In this document: piece by piece, positions 6,112 through 14,405 of the stretch
Position numbering within the stretch: position 1 is the stretch's first letter
Layout of the letters: every line of letters begins with the position of its first letter
Assembly (NCBI GenBank): GCA_900766265.1
Contig: CAAFUS010000015.1
Coordinates: 1 to 64,000 of the forward strand
Direction: 5' to 3'
DNA length: 64,000 bases
Source of the DNA: Pseudomonadaceae bacterium
Lineage (GTDB): Bacteria > Pseudomonadota > Gammaproteobacteria > Pseudomonadales > Pseudomonadaceae
Position numbers and translations under genes: made by a program
Notes under the pieces: generated by a model
Database searches by the model: none
Seen by the model: the letters and a program-made list of their open reading frames with translations, nothing else
What the model was told of the DNA's origin: nothing

Positions 6112-8397
6112 ATGCATACGACTTACAACATCGCGCTGGTCTGCCTGTCGATCCTCATCGCCGTCACCGCCTCGTTCACCGCGCTGGATCTGGCCAGCCG
6201 TGCACGGGCATCGGCGGGCTGGGTCCAGCACGCCTGGTTGGGCACCGCGGCGCTGTGCATGGGCGGCGGTATCTGGTCGATGCATTTCGTCGGCATGCTG
6301 GCGTTCGGCATGCCGGGCATGGAGATCAACTACGACCTGACATTGACACTGCTATCGCTGGTGGTGCCCATCGTGGTCACCGCCGGCAGTTTCTTCGTCA
6401 TCAGCACCCAGGGGCGCAGCGCCCGGACACTGGCGCTCGGTGGCCTGTTCATGGGGCTGGGCATCGGCGCGATGCACTACATCGGCATGGCTGCCATGAC
6501 CATGCATGCCGAACTTTCCTACGACCCGCTGTGGGTGACGTTTTCCTTCGTCATCGCCATCGGTGCGGCGACCGTGGCGCTCTGGCTTTCCGGGCAGGGG
6601 CGACGCCTGGCCTTGCAGTCGGTGGCGGCTGTGCTGCTCGGTTTCGCCGTGTCGGGCATGCACTACGCGGCGATGGTCGGCGCCCGCTTCACGCCGCTGC
6701 ATGACGCCATGCCGGCGCCGTCCGATAACGGCCTGGATCTGCTGACCCTGGCGCTGTCGGTAGCCGGTTCGACCTTTCTGGTGCTGTTCCTCGGCCTTAC
6801 CGCCGCGATGTACGACCGCCGCCTGGCGCTGATCGGCGAGCGTGAAGCCGCCGCTCTGCGGCAGAGCGAGGAGCGTTTCCGCGCGCTCTACAGCAAGACC
6901 CCGCTGCCGCTGCATTCGCTCGACGAGGAGGGCCGGCTGGAATATGTCAGCGACGCCTGGCTGGAGCTGCTCGGTTACGGCCGCGGCGAGGTCATCGGCA
7001 GGCCCCTGGTCAATTTCATGACCGAAACCTCCGCGCGCCAATTGCTCACCCACGACTGGCCACGGCTGATGCAGGCCGGCGAGATGCATGAGGCCGAGTA
7101 CCGAGTGGTTACCCGCGCCGGTGAGTTCATCGACGTCCTGGCCTCGGCCCGGCTGGAGCAGAGCGCGCGGGGCCGCTTCGTGCTCGGCGGCCTGACCAAT
7201 GTCACCGAGCGACGTCGGGCCGAGGCGGCGCTGCGCCAGTCGCAGAAAATGGAAGCGATCGGCAAGCTGACCGGTGGCATCGCCCACGATTTCAACAACC
7301 TGCTGGCGGTGATCGTCGGCAACCTGGAGCTGTTGCGCAAACGCCTGCCGGCGCCCGAGCCGCGTATCGCCTCGCTGATCGAGAACGCCCTGCAGGGCGC
7401 GCAGCGCGGCGCCAGTCTGACCCAGCGCATGCTGGCCTTCGCACGCAAGCAGGATCTGCGCCCTGAGAGCGTGTCGCTGCCGGATCTGGTGATGAACATG
7501 AGCCAGCTGCTGCAGCGCTCGGTCGGCTCGTACATCCACATCGAAACGCGTTTCCCGCTCGGGCTGCCGCCCGCCTACGTGGATGCCAACCAGTTGGAGC
7601 TGGTACTCATCAACCTGGTGGTCAACGCCCGCGACGCCATGCCCAACGGCGGCACCATCTGCATCAAGGGCGAGCAGCGCACCCTCAACCAGGGGCCCGG
7701 GCAACCGGCACGCGAGTACGTGGCGCTGGTGGTGCGCGACGAGGGCAGCGGCATGGGCCCGGACACCCTGGCGCGCGCCACCGAGCCCTTCTTCACCACC
7801 AAGGGCACGGGCAAGGGCACGGGGCTCGGCCTGTCCATGGCCCAGGGCCTGGCCGAGCAGTCCGGCGGCCGCCTGACCCTGGAGAGCACCCTCGGGCAGG
7901 GCACCACCATCGAGCTGTGGCTGCCGCAGGGCACGCCCGAGGCGGATGCCGAGCAGGCGCCGGCGGAGGGCGCCGAGCCTCCCGATGCCGGGGCGCCGCC
8001 TGCCGTCACACCCCGGCGGATTCTGGTGGTGGACGACGATCCGCTGGTGCTCACCAACACCGTGGCGCTGCTCGAGGATGTCGGCCACCAGGTCGCTTCG
8101 GCGTCCGACGGCCAGGCCGCGCTGGCGGTGCTGCGCGCCGGCGACGAGTTCGACATCCTGGTGACCGACCAGATGATGCCGGGGCTGACCGGCACCCAGC
8201 TGGCCGACATCGTCGCCAGGGAGCGCCCGCAGCTGCCGGTGCTGCTGGTCAGCGGCTTCGCCGAACTGCCCGAGGGCAGCGGGCGGCTGCAGATACTCGC
8301 CAAACCCTTCACCCAGGCCTCGCTGATGCAGGCGATCGACGACACCATCGCCCGGCCGGGCGTCCGGGTCGTGGTACCGCTTCGCCCGCGCCGCTGA
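6112..8397 (+). CDS. MHYT-domain hybrid sensor histidine kinase
   Basis: A 761-residue hybrid kinase. Residues 1-240 form a seven-helix membrane MHYT domain carrying repeated His-containing motifs (SMHFVGM, AMHYIGM, GMHYAAM), proposed in this family to bind metal and sense gases or redox state. A PAS domain follows (about 250-365). The HisKA domain has GGIAHDFNNLL with the phospho-acceptor at His392. The HATPase domain carries NLVVNARDAMP, DEGSGM and GTGLGLSMA. A C-terminal receiver has Asp641/Asp642 in VVDDDP and phospho-acceptor Asp686 in VTDQMMPG. No response regulator with an output domain is adjacent, so the target is unknown. Confidence 0.9.
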   Translation: MHTTYNIALVCLSILIAVTASFTALDLASRARASAGWVQHAWLGTAALCMGGGIWSMHFVGMLAFGMPGMEINYDLTLTLLSLVVPIVVTAGSFFVISTQGRSARTLALGGLFMGLGIGAMHYIGMAAMTMHAELSYDPLWVTFSFVIAIGAATVALWLSGQGRRLALQSVAAVLLGFAVSGMHYAAMVGARFTPLHDAMPAPSDNGLDLLTLALSVAGSTFLVLFLGLTAAMYDRRLALIGEREAAALRQSEERFRALYSKTPLPLHSLDEEGRLEYVSDAWLELLGYGRGEVIGRPLVNFMTETSARQLLTHDWPRLMQAGEMHEAEYRVVTRAGEFIDVLASARLEQSARGRFVLGGLTNVTERRRAEAALRQSQKMEAIGKLTGGIAHDFNNLLAVIVGNLELLRKRLPAPEPRIASLIENALQGAQRGASLTQRMLAFARKQDLRPESVSLPDLVMNMSQLLQRSVGSYIHIETRFPLGLPPAYVDANQLELVLINLVVNARDAMPNGGTICIKGEQRTLNQGPGQPAREYVALVVRDEGSGMGPDTLARATEPFFTTKGTGKGTGLGLSMAQGLAEQSGGRLTLESTLGQGTTIELWLPQGTPEADAEQAPAEGAEPPDAGAPPAVTPRRILVVDDDPLVLTNTVALLEDVGHQVASASDGQAALAVLRAGDEFDILVTDQMMPGLTGTQLADIVARERPQLPVLLVSGFAELPEGSGRLQILAKPFTQASLMQAIDDTIARPGVRVVVPLRPRR

Positions 8398-8598
8398 GCC
8401 GCCGGACCGACCGTTGCGCGGATAGCCGCGCCGTCGCGGCCCGATTACGGAACATCGGCCTGCAATCGGCGGTCCCCACCCCATGCGAAGGTCATCCGGC
8501 CGACCAGTCTCCTGAGCGGACCTTCGCCGATTCCCGGACGTGAAACGTACGTCGCCGGGAACCGGATCCCTCCTCTCACGCAGGCGAGACAGGTGTTC

Positions 8599-10986
8599 AT
8601 GGTCAGACAGGCGGAAACGACACGGCATGCCGTCGCACGTGCAAGGTTCATCGCGCCGGTGTGCGCGGGCCTGGCCGTCGTGATCGCGTGCGGTGCCCTG
8701 GTCAACCGGTGGCGAGACGAGGCCCCCGTCGCGGGCGTCGATCCGCCGGTCATGGTGCCGCTGGTGGCCATCGGCATCCTGCTGGCAGCGCTCGCCCTGC
8801 TGCTGGTCCGCCCGCGCCGTGGCGAGCTTGCGCGGGGCCTGGGCCTGCTGGCCGCGGCGGGCACCCTGGCGGCGGGCATCTTCACCCTGGGCGAGTACCT
8901 GGCCGGATGGGGCGAGACGCTGGAGGAGGGCCACTGGCTGAGGTTGAGGCCGGGGCCGCCCAGCGGCCTGGGGCTGGTGATCGCCGGCACCGCCCTGATC
9001 GCATTCGGCCTTCGTCGCAGGTGGGCGCGGCGCCTGGCGATGGGCGGTGCGGCGGCCACCCTGGTGATCGCCTTCGCCGGCCTGGTTGGTCATGCCTACG
9101 GCGCCAGCGTGCTCTACGGCCTCAACCACTGGGGCGGCACCGCCGTGTCGACCGGCCTCGCGCTCAGCGCGCTGGCGCTGGGGATGCTGTTCGTCGATCC
9201 CGCGCGCGGCACCGCCGGGCTGTTCGTCAGCGCCAGTGCCTCGGGGTATCTGATGCGCCGGCTGATTCCCGCCGCCCTCGCCGCGCCGCTGCTGCTCGGG
9301 TGGCTGATGCTGATCGCCCAGGGCACCGACCGTGTCGACATCGAGTTCGGCACGGCGCTGCTGATCGTCTCGCTCATCGTCCTGCTGGTCGGGCTGATCG
9401 TCCACCAGGCGATGGTGCTGCACGCCACCGAGGCCGAACGCGAACGGCTGCTCGCCCGCGAACGCCAGTCCCGCGAGCGGATCAGCGACATCCTCGAAAG
9501 CATCCACGACGCCTTTGCCGCGGTCGATCGCGACTGGCGCTTCACCTACATCAACCGCGAAGCCGAACGCCTGCTCCGCCAGCCCCGCGAGGAGCTGCTC
9601 GGCCGCAGCCTGTGGGAGAAGTTTCCCGCCGTGCTCGGGACAGTGTTCGATCGCCAGTATCACTGGGCCATGGAGACGAAGCAGGCGGTGCAGTTCGAGG
9701 AGTACTACGCGCCGCTGGAATTCTGGGTCGACGTGCGTGCCTTTCCGACCGCCGATGGCCTGTCGATCTACCTGCGCGACGTCACCTCCCGGAAGCTGAC
9801 GGAAGAACAGATCCGCCAGAGCGAGGCGCTTAACCGGTTGCTGGTTGAGATGATCCCGCAGCACATCTGGGCCACCAATCCGGACGGCTACCACACCTAC
9901 TTCAGCCGCCGCTGGTACGAGTTCTCCGGCACCCATCTGGAACAGACCCAGGGGCAGGGCTGGCTCGAATACCTGCACCCGATGGACCGCAAGCGCACCG
10001 TCGCGCGCTGGCAGCATTCCCTGAAGACCGGCGAGCCCTACGCCATCGAATACCGCTTCCGGGGGGTGGATGGGGAATACCACTGGTTCCTCGGCCAGGC
10101 CATGGCGCAGCGCAACGAGGCCGGCGAGATCGTCCGCTGGATCGGCACGCTGACCGACATCGCCGAGCGCAAGGCGCTGGAAGAGGAGCGCGAGCGGCTG
10201 CTGGCGCTCGAGCAGGAAGCGCGCGCCGAGGCCGAGCGCCGGCGTACCGAACTGGAGCGGGTGACCGAGAGCCGCGCGCGGCTGATGCGCGGTTTCAGCC
10301 ACGACATGCGCAACCCCCTGAGCGCCGCCGACGGCCACGCCTGGCTGCTCGAAAGCGGCCGCATCGGCGCGCTGACGCCCCGGCAGTCCGACAGCGTGCA
10401 GGGCATCCGCCGGGCGATCCGCACCGCCGTGCGGCTGATCGACGACCTGCTGGAGCTGGCCCGTGCCGAATCCGGGCAACTGAACATCCAGCGCGTGGCG
10501 ACGGACGTGGGGCAGGCGGCCGAGGAAGTGGCGCACGATTTCCACGCCAAGGCCACTTCCGCCGGGCTCAGCCTGGAGGTGCTGGCCCCCCATGGCCTGC
10601 AGGCCGACACCGACCCGGCGCGCCTGCGCCAGATCCTCGCCAACCTGCTATCCAACAGCGTGAAGTACGCGCCGCACAGCCACGTGACCCTCGATGCCCG
10701 GCGGGTCCACGACGGAGGCCCGCAGCCGGGCGTGTGGGTGGCGATCAGCGTTACCGACACCGGGCCGGGCATACCCGCCGACAAGCAGGAACTGATCTTC
10801 CAGGAATACACCCGGCTCGAACCCGAGGCGCAGCAGGGCGCTGGCATCGGCCTTGCCATCAGCCGCCGGATCGCCCAGCTGATGGGTGGCGACCTCACGG
10901 TCGAAAGCGAGCCCGGACACGGCGCCCGCTTCACCCTCTGGCTACCCCCCGCCGCTGCGGAGGAAAGGGCCGTGGCGACGCGTTAG
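8599..10986 (+). CDS. Membrane sensor histidine kinase with two PAS domains
   Basis: A 795-residue kinase. Residues 1-280 are hydrophobic with about eight membrane segments. Two PAS domains follow (about 295-405 and 415-530; the second has the PAC-like WIGTLTDIAERK ending), then a short coiled coil rich in Glu/Arg. HisKA has GFSHDMRNPLS with phospho-acceptor His568, and the HATPase has NLLSNSVKYAP, DTGPGIP and GIGLAIS. No receiver domain and no adjacent regulator. ATG 8599 is chosen because AGACAGG precedes it; a GTG at 8593 in the same frame is an alternative. Same orientation as the MHYT kinase, about 200 bases apart. Confidence 0.85.
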   Translation: MVRQAETTRHAVARARFIAPVCAGLAVVIACGALVNRWRDEAPVAGVDPPVMVPLVAIGILLAALALLLVRPRRGELARGLGLLAAAGTLAAGIFTLGEYLAGWGETLEEGHWLRLRPGPPSGLGLVIAGTALIAFGLRRRWARRLAMGGAAATLVIAFAGLVGHAYGASVLYGLNHWGGTAVSTGLALSALALGMLFVDPARGTAGLFVSASASGYLMRRLIPAALAAPLLLGWLMLIAQGTDRVDIEFGTALLIVSLIVLLVGLIVHQAMVLHATEAERERLLARERQSRERISDILESIHDAFAAVDRDWRFTYINREAERLLRQPREELLGRSLWEKFPAVLGTVFDRQYHWAMETKQAVQFEEYYAPLEFWVDVRAFPTADGLSIYLRDVTSRKLTEEQIRQSEALNRLLVEMIPQHIWATNPDGYHTYFSRRWYEFSGTHLEQTQGQGWLEYLHPMDRKRTVARWQHSLKTGEPYAIEYRFRGVDGEYHWFLGQAMAQRNEAGEIVRWIGTLTDIAERKALEEERERLLALEQEARAEAERRRTELERVTESRARLMRGFSHDMRNPLSAADGHAWLLESGRIGALTPRQSDSVQGIRRAIRTAVRLIDDLLELARAESGQLNIQRVATDVGQAAEEVAHDFHAKATSAGLSLEVLAPHGLQADTDPARLRQILANLLSNSVKYAPHSHVTLDARRVHDGGPQPGVWVAISVTDTGPGIPADKQELIFQEYTRLEPEAQQGAGIGLAISRRIAQLMGGDLTVESEPGHGARFTLWLPPAAAEERAVATR

Positions 10987-11003
10987 ACAACGACGCCACA
11001 CCC

Positions 11004-11043
11004 CATGGGGGCGGTCGGGGACGCCTGGCTTCGACCGCGGGCT
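11004..11043 (-). repeat. REP-like repeat, copy 1 (inverted)
   Basis: About 40 bases whose reverse complement matches 11801-11840 and 14205-14241 over most of the length, with the core AGGCGTCCCCGACCG. Copies 1 and 2 face each other across the FMN reductase gene. Short GC-rich intergenic elements ending in CTCCCAC-type sequence are typical REP elements of Pseudomonas. Confidence 0.6.
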
Positions 11044-11085
11044 TTCTCCTCCTCGATCACAGCCCGCAAACCCTCCGGGCGACGA

Positions 11086-11649
11086 TCAACGGCCTCCCGC
11101 GTGGCGCTCGACCCAGCCGGCATAGGTGTCGATGAATTTCTGCAGGAAGGGCCGCACCCCTTCGCCGGGTTTGCCCTCTTCGTCGAACAGGGTCGCGGCG
11201 CCGCCGAGGTAGGCTTCCGGCTGCTGCATCAGCGGCACGTCCAGGAAAACCATGCACTGGCGGATGGCGTGGTTGGCGCCAAAGCCGCCCATGGCGCCGG
11301 GCGAAGCGGTGATCACCGCGCCGGGCTTGCCGCTGAAGGCGCTCTGGCCGTAAGGGCGCGAGCCGACGTCGATGGCGTTCTTCAATGGCGCGGGGATCGA
11401 GCGGTTGTATTCGGGGCTGACGAACAGCAGCGCGTCGGCGGCCTTGAGCTGGTCGCGAAAACGCCCGTACGGGCTCGGCGCCGACGGGCCGTCGATGTCC
11501 TCGTTGTAGAGCGGCAGATCGCCGATCTCGACGATTTCGAGCTTCAGCGATTCGGGCGCGAGGTCGGCCAGGGCGAGGGCCAGCTTGCGGTTGATCGATG
11601 CCTTGCGCAGGCTGCCGACCAGAACGGCGACGGTGTAGACCTTGCTCAT
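11086..11649 (-). CDS. NADPH-dependent FMN reductase (ChrR/YieF-like quinone reductase)
   Basis: A 187-residue flavodoxin-fold protein. The phosphate-binding loop is VGSLRKASINRKLA (residues 11-24), and the signature SPEYNRSIPAPLKNAIDVGSR and the GGFGAN segment are those of NADPH-dependent FMN reductases of the ChrR/YieF group, which reduce quinones, chromate or azo compounds by two-electron transfer. Cytoplasmic, probably tetrameric as in relatives. The gene stands alone, flanked by inverted REP-like repeats at 11004 and 11801. Physiological substrate not known. Confidence 0.85.
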   Translation of the reverse strand: MSKVYTVAVLVGSLRKASINRKLALALADLAPESLKLEIVEIGDLPLYNEDIDGPSAPSPYGRFRDQLKAADALLFVSPEYNRSIPAPLKNAIDVGSRPYGQSAFSGKPGAVITASPGAMGGFGANHAIRQCMVFLDVPLMQQPEAYLGGAATLFDEEGKPGEGVRPFLQKFIDTYAGWVERHAGGR

Positions 11650-11800
11650 GCGGATGCTCCTGGGTGGGTGGCGGTCTATGGCAGACCACGGCCTGTGGAC
11701 GATGACTCCACCGGCGCGGCGAGATCGTCGGCGACTCCGGCAGACGGCCGCGCTCGGCGGGCCTCGTGGAGTGTCGGGCCGGCTTGAGAGGCTTGTAAAG

Positions 11801-11840
11801 CTCGCGGTCAGACCAGGCGTCCCCGACCGCTCCCACGGGT
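11801..11840 (+). repeat. REP-like repeat, copy 2
   Basis: Shares the core CCAGGCGTCCCCGACCG with the reverse complement of 11004-11043 and most positions with 14205-14241. A second REP-like half, GCCAAGGTCGCTTCCAC at 11873-11889, follows, so this may be a two-unit BIME-like cluster. Confidence 0.6.
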
Positions 11841-12184
11841 GGTTTCAGGGTGAGGGGGCGGCAGAGTTCGCAGCCAAGGTCGCTTCCACAGTGGAGGTCG
11901 ATGCGGTCGTGGTTTTCGTGGGGTGGTCGGGCGCCTGGACTTGACCGTGAATCCTCCTGACTCAGCCAGCGCCATCCCGCCAGTGTGCGGTACGTCACGG
12001 CGACTGATGCCCTTCTTGCGGACGGCCGCGCCGCTGCGGTCTACCCCTTCCAGGTACCCATTGGTAGACGAAAAAAATCAATATTTACACGTTGGTTTCT
12101 CGAATATAGATTCTTCGAGAAGCTCATGTTGTATATGTTGATTGTCTTCGTACATGTCTACAAAAATAAAAAAGGGTACAACGC
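11841..12184 (+). promoter_or_regulatory. AT-rich promoter region of the decayed CitMHS copy
   Basis: The sequence turns AT-rich from about 12062. Two blocks match the region upstream of the second CitMHS gene: AAAAAAATCAATATTTAC at 12070-12087 versus AAAAAATCAAGATTTAC at 17880-17896, and a TGTATATG...TCGTACATG block near 12131-12157 versus TGTGTATG...TCGTACATC near 17911-17937. GTAGAC (12063) and GTCTAC (12157) are inverted. I infer conserved operator/promoter elements bound by the same regulator. The upstream part (to 12060) shows no gene. Confidence 0.5.
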
Positions 12185-12481
12185 ATGGCTTGGTTAGATT
12201 CCGCAAAGGTCGCCACCTTCATGGCGCCGGTTTTCGGCAAGCGATCATCCGCACTGGCTGTGCTGATACTGGTGTCGCTCGCATCCGGCCTCGCTGGCCA
12301 GACAGCGCTTGGCGAGATGGCCCCGGGTGGGGGGGCTGCAGCTGCACCCACCGCGTTCATATCGATGTTTCCCATCTTCTGTTTCGCGCTCCTGCACGCT
12401 CATCGCCGATGTCCGGGCGGCGTTACCGGAGCGATGCCCGCCGGGTTGGATCGCCCGGCCCCTTGCGCCATCGGTAGATGA
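12185..12481 (+). pseudogene. Decayed N-terminal remnant of a CitMHS citrate transporter
   Basis: The frame begins MAWLDSAKVATFM and continues ALAVLILVSLASGLAG, aligning with MAWVGFAMVSVFM and AIVALILVPVAFGLGI of the CitMHS gene at 18006. A later stretch, PTAFISMFPIFCFALL, aligns with PTAMMLMFALLYFAVM. After about residue 75 similarity stops and the frame runs into non-homologous sequence; the remaining 350 residues are gone. About 275 bases of noncoding sequence separate it from the porin gene. The conserved promoter and first 70 residues suggest that deletion removed most of a former duplicate or homologue. A short transcript may still be made. Confidence 0.6.
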
Positions 12482-12756
12482 GCCCGTGCTCCTGAAATCG
12501 AAAACCTGCTTTGAACTCGGGCCTGTCTGTCTGCCTGGCGCGAGCAGTTCGCGGGCTGCGTCCGTTTAATCAGCGAGCGGCATTTTCGAGCGGTTCTGTC
12601 TGTTTGCGTCTCGGCAAGTTGTCCGGCTTGAAAGTCGCCTGCTCGGCCGCTTTTGAATGTGCCGCCGGGGAGTCAAGTAGTTGTTTGATCGTTGCGGGCC
12701 TCGCATAGGCCTGTAGGGAAAGCCTTGTCCATATAAAAACAATAGAAGAGGTTCGT

Positions 12757-14154
12757 ATGCTGGCGAAAAGAATGACGTTAATGGCCTGTTCGGTATTGCT
12801 TGCGGGTGCCGGTAGTTGTCTGGCGGCAACCATCGAATATCCCGAGCGGCTACAGGATGAAGGGAAACTGAACCTTTATATCCGCGCCCTGCAGATAGAC
12901 ACCGAAATATACAACGACCTGGTGGAGGACCAGTTTGGGGGATTTCCGGACGGATCGAAGTTGGGGGGTACCGGTATCGGCGCCATCGTGGATTACAGCT
13001 CCGGCTACTGGGGCGGATTCGTCGGATTCGATGCGTCGCTTTATGGCGTGGCCAAGATTGATTCCAGGCAGAACAGCCGGGATATCTTTGACGACACGAG
13101 TGGAAGCAACAAGGGCTTCGCCAAGTTGGGGCAGGGCTACCTGAAGTTTCGGCATGGCGGTACGGGCTGGGTTGCCGACATGCAGGTCGGCCGGGGGCGC
13201 TTCGATGCCGGCACGCTGGCAACGCTCGATACCCGGATCGCACCGGGGTCCTACCAGGGCGCGCGTGCGCGCCTCAGCTTCACCGACCTCGGAGTCGGCC
13301 CGCTGCCGGGCGAGCTGGACTTCGACGTCGCCTACGTCAACCGCAGTTCGCCCCGGGACCGGGAGGACTTCGAGCGCCTGATGAGCAACACCGGCGAAAC
13401 GATAGATGGCCTGTATACCTACGGCTTCAATTATGACCTGAAGGCCGTTGAGTTCAGCTACCGGCATGGTGTGGCGAAGGACTTCAACGAGAACAGGCGC
13501 TATGAACTCACCTTGCAGGCCCCGGTCGGCGAAAACGGCGGCGTCATATTGAACACACAGTATTACGACTTCAAACGTGCGGGCGACATATGGCGGCGTG
13601 ACTGGTTGGAAGGTGAAGCCGCCTACGACGACAAGGCCAGTTGGTTGAACGTGAATCTGGGCATATTGATGAATCGCCTGCGCCTCGGGCTTTCCTACTC
13701 CGAAACGGATGCGAAGTTGAGCAACGGGCTACTTGGCTACGCCTTTTACGATCATGGCGATAACGTCGACGGGCTGATGGATGCCTGGACGGAAGCGGGC
13801 AACGACTTCAACAATGACGGCGAAAAAACCTGGCAGGTCGGGGCCGAATATGACTTCAGCGGGCTCTCCTTGTTCGATGTGCCTCTTGATGGCGTAAAGG
13901 CAATGATCATCCACAAGCGAGGTAAGTTCGATGCGGACAATCCCTTTACAGGGGTGTCGACGGATATCACCGAACGTCAGACGGAGTACCGTCTTTATTA
14001 TCGTTTCGATGAAAAGGACTATGCCGGTTTGTCGGTGGGCATCATTTATACGGACTACCGGATCGACCAGGACTTCGTTTCCCTGGTCTCCGCCCAACCG
14101 GAGAACGTGGTGACGGGCAAGGAACTGCGGACCTATATCGATTACGCCTTCTGA
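12757..14154 (+). CDS. OprD-family-like outer-membrane porin
   Basis: A 465-residue protein with a signal peptide (residues 1-23, ending CLAA), then alternating amphipathic strands rich in Tyr, Gly and Asp, and a C-terminal Phe (YIDYAF), all consistent with an outer-membrane beta-barrel. Length and segments such as LGGTGIGAIVDYSSGYWGGF, GQGYLKFRHGGTG and the DTRIAPGSYQGARA strand resemble OprD/OpdH-type substrate-specific porins, although it is divergent. OprD-group porins pass carboxylates and basic amino acids. Its place between two CitMHS genes suggests tri- or dicarboxylate uptake. Start preceded by AGAGG; possible promoter in the preceding 275 bases. Confidence 0.65.
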   Translation: MLAKRMTLMACSVLLAGAGSCLAATIEYPERLQDEGKLNLYIRALQIDTEIYNDLVEDQFGGFPDGSKLGGTGIGAIVDYSSGYWGGFVGFDASLYGVAKIDSRQNSRDIFDDTSGSNKGFAKLGQGYLKFRHGGTGWVADMQVGRGRFDAGTLATLDTRIAPGSYQGARARLSFTDLGVGPLPGELDFDVAYVNRSSPRDREDFERLMSNTGETIDGLYTYGFNYDLKAVEFSYRHGVAKDFNENRRYELTLQAPVGENGGVILNTQYYDFKRAGDIWRRDWLEGEAAYDDKASWLNVNLGILMNRLRLGLSYSETDAKLSNGLLGYAFYDHGDNVDGLMDAWTEAGNDFNNDGEKTWQVGAEYDFSGLSLFDVPLDGVKAMIIHKRGKFDADNPFTGVSTDITERQTEYRLYYRFDEKDYAGLSVGIIYTDYRIDQDFVSLVSAQPENVVTGKELRTYIDYAF

Positions 14155-14204
14155 CCTGTCCGGATTGTCTGCCGGGCTGGCTTGAGGGAGTGTTGTTGTC
14201 CCCA

Positions 14205-14283
14205 TTCGCGGTCGAGACTAGGCGCCCCCGACCGTTCCCACAAAGCCGCACGGAACCCGTGGGAGCGCGGTCTTGATCGCGAA
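14205..14283 (+). repeat. REP-like repeat pair, copy 3 with an inverted partner
   Basis: Positions 14205-14241 repeat the 11801-11840 element (core GGCGCCCCCGACCG). About 15 bases later, GTGGGAGCGCGGTC at 14260-14273 reads as the inverted partner with the typical GATCGCGAAAG ending. Two head-to-head REP units form a BIME-like structure in the 250-base gap after the porin gene, possibly acting as a transcript-end stabiliser. Confidence 0.6.
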
Positions 14284-14405
14284 AGACGTTCGAGCCGCCC
14301 AGACGATTGCCGGCCAGGCTCGCCTGCCAGGGTAGGCGGGCGTTCTCACAACCACCTGCCGTGGCGGGATTCGCAGCCGCGGCCCTGATGATCGGAGCGG
14401 CCGTG

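Noticed and set aside
6352..10593. A 1413-codon open frame on the minus strand antisense to both histidine kinases
   Set aside because: The encoded sequence is low-complexity Gln/His/Arg/Ala-rich with no domain, as expected for the antisense of GC-rich genes whose sense strand has strong kinase motifs. It also crosses the gap between the two kinase genes.
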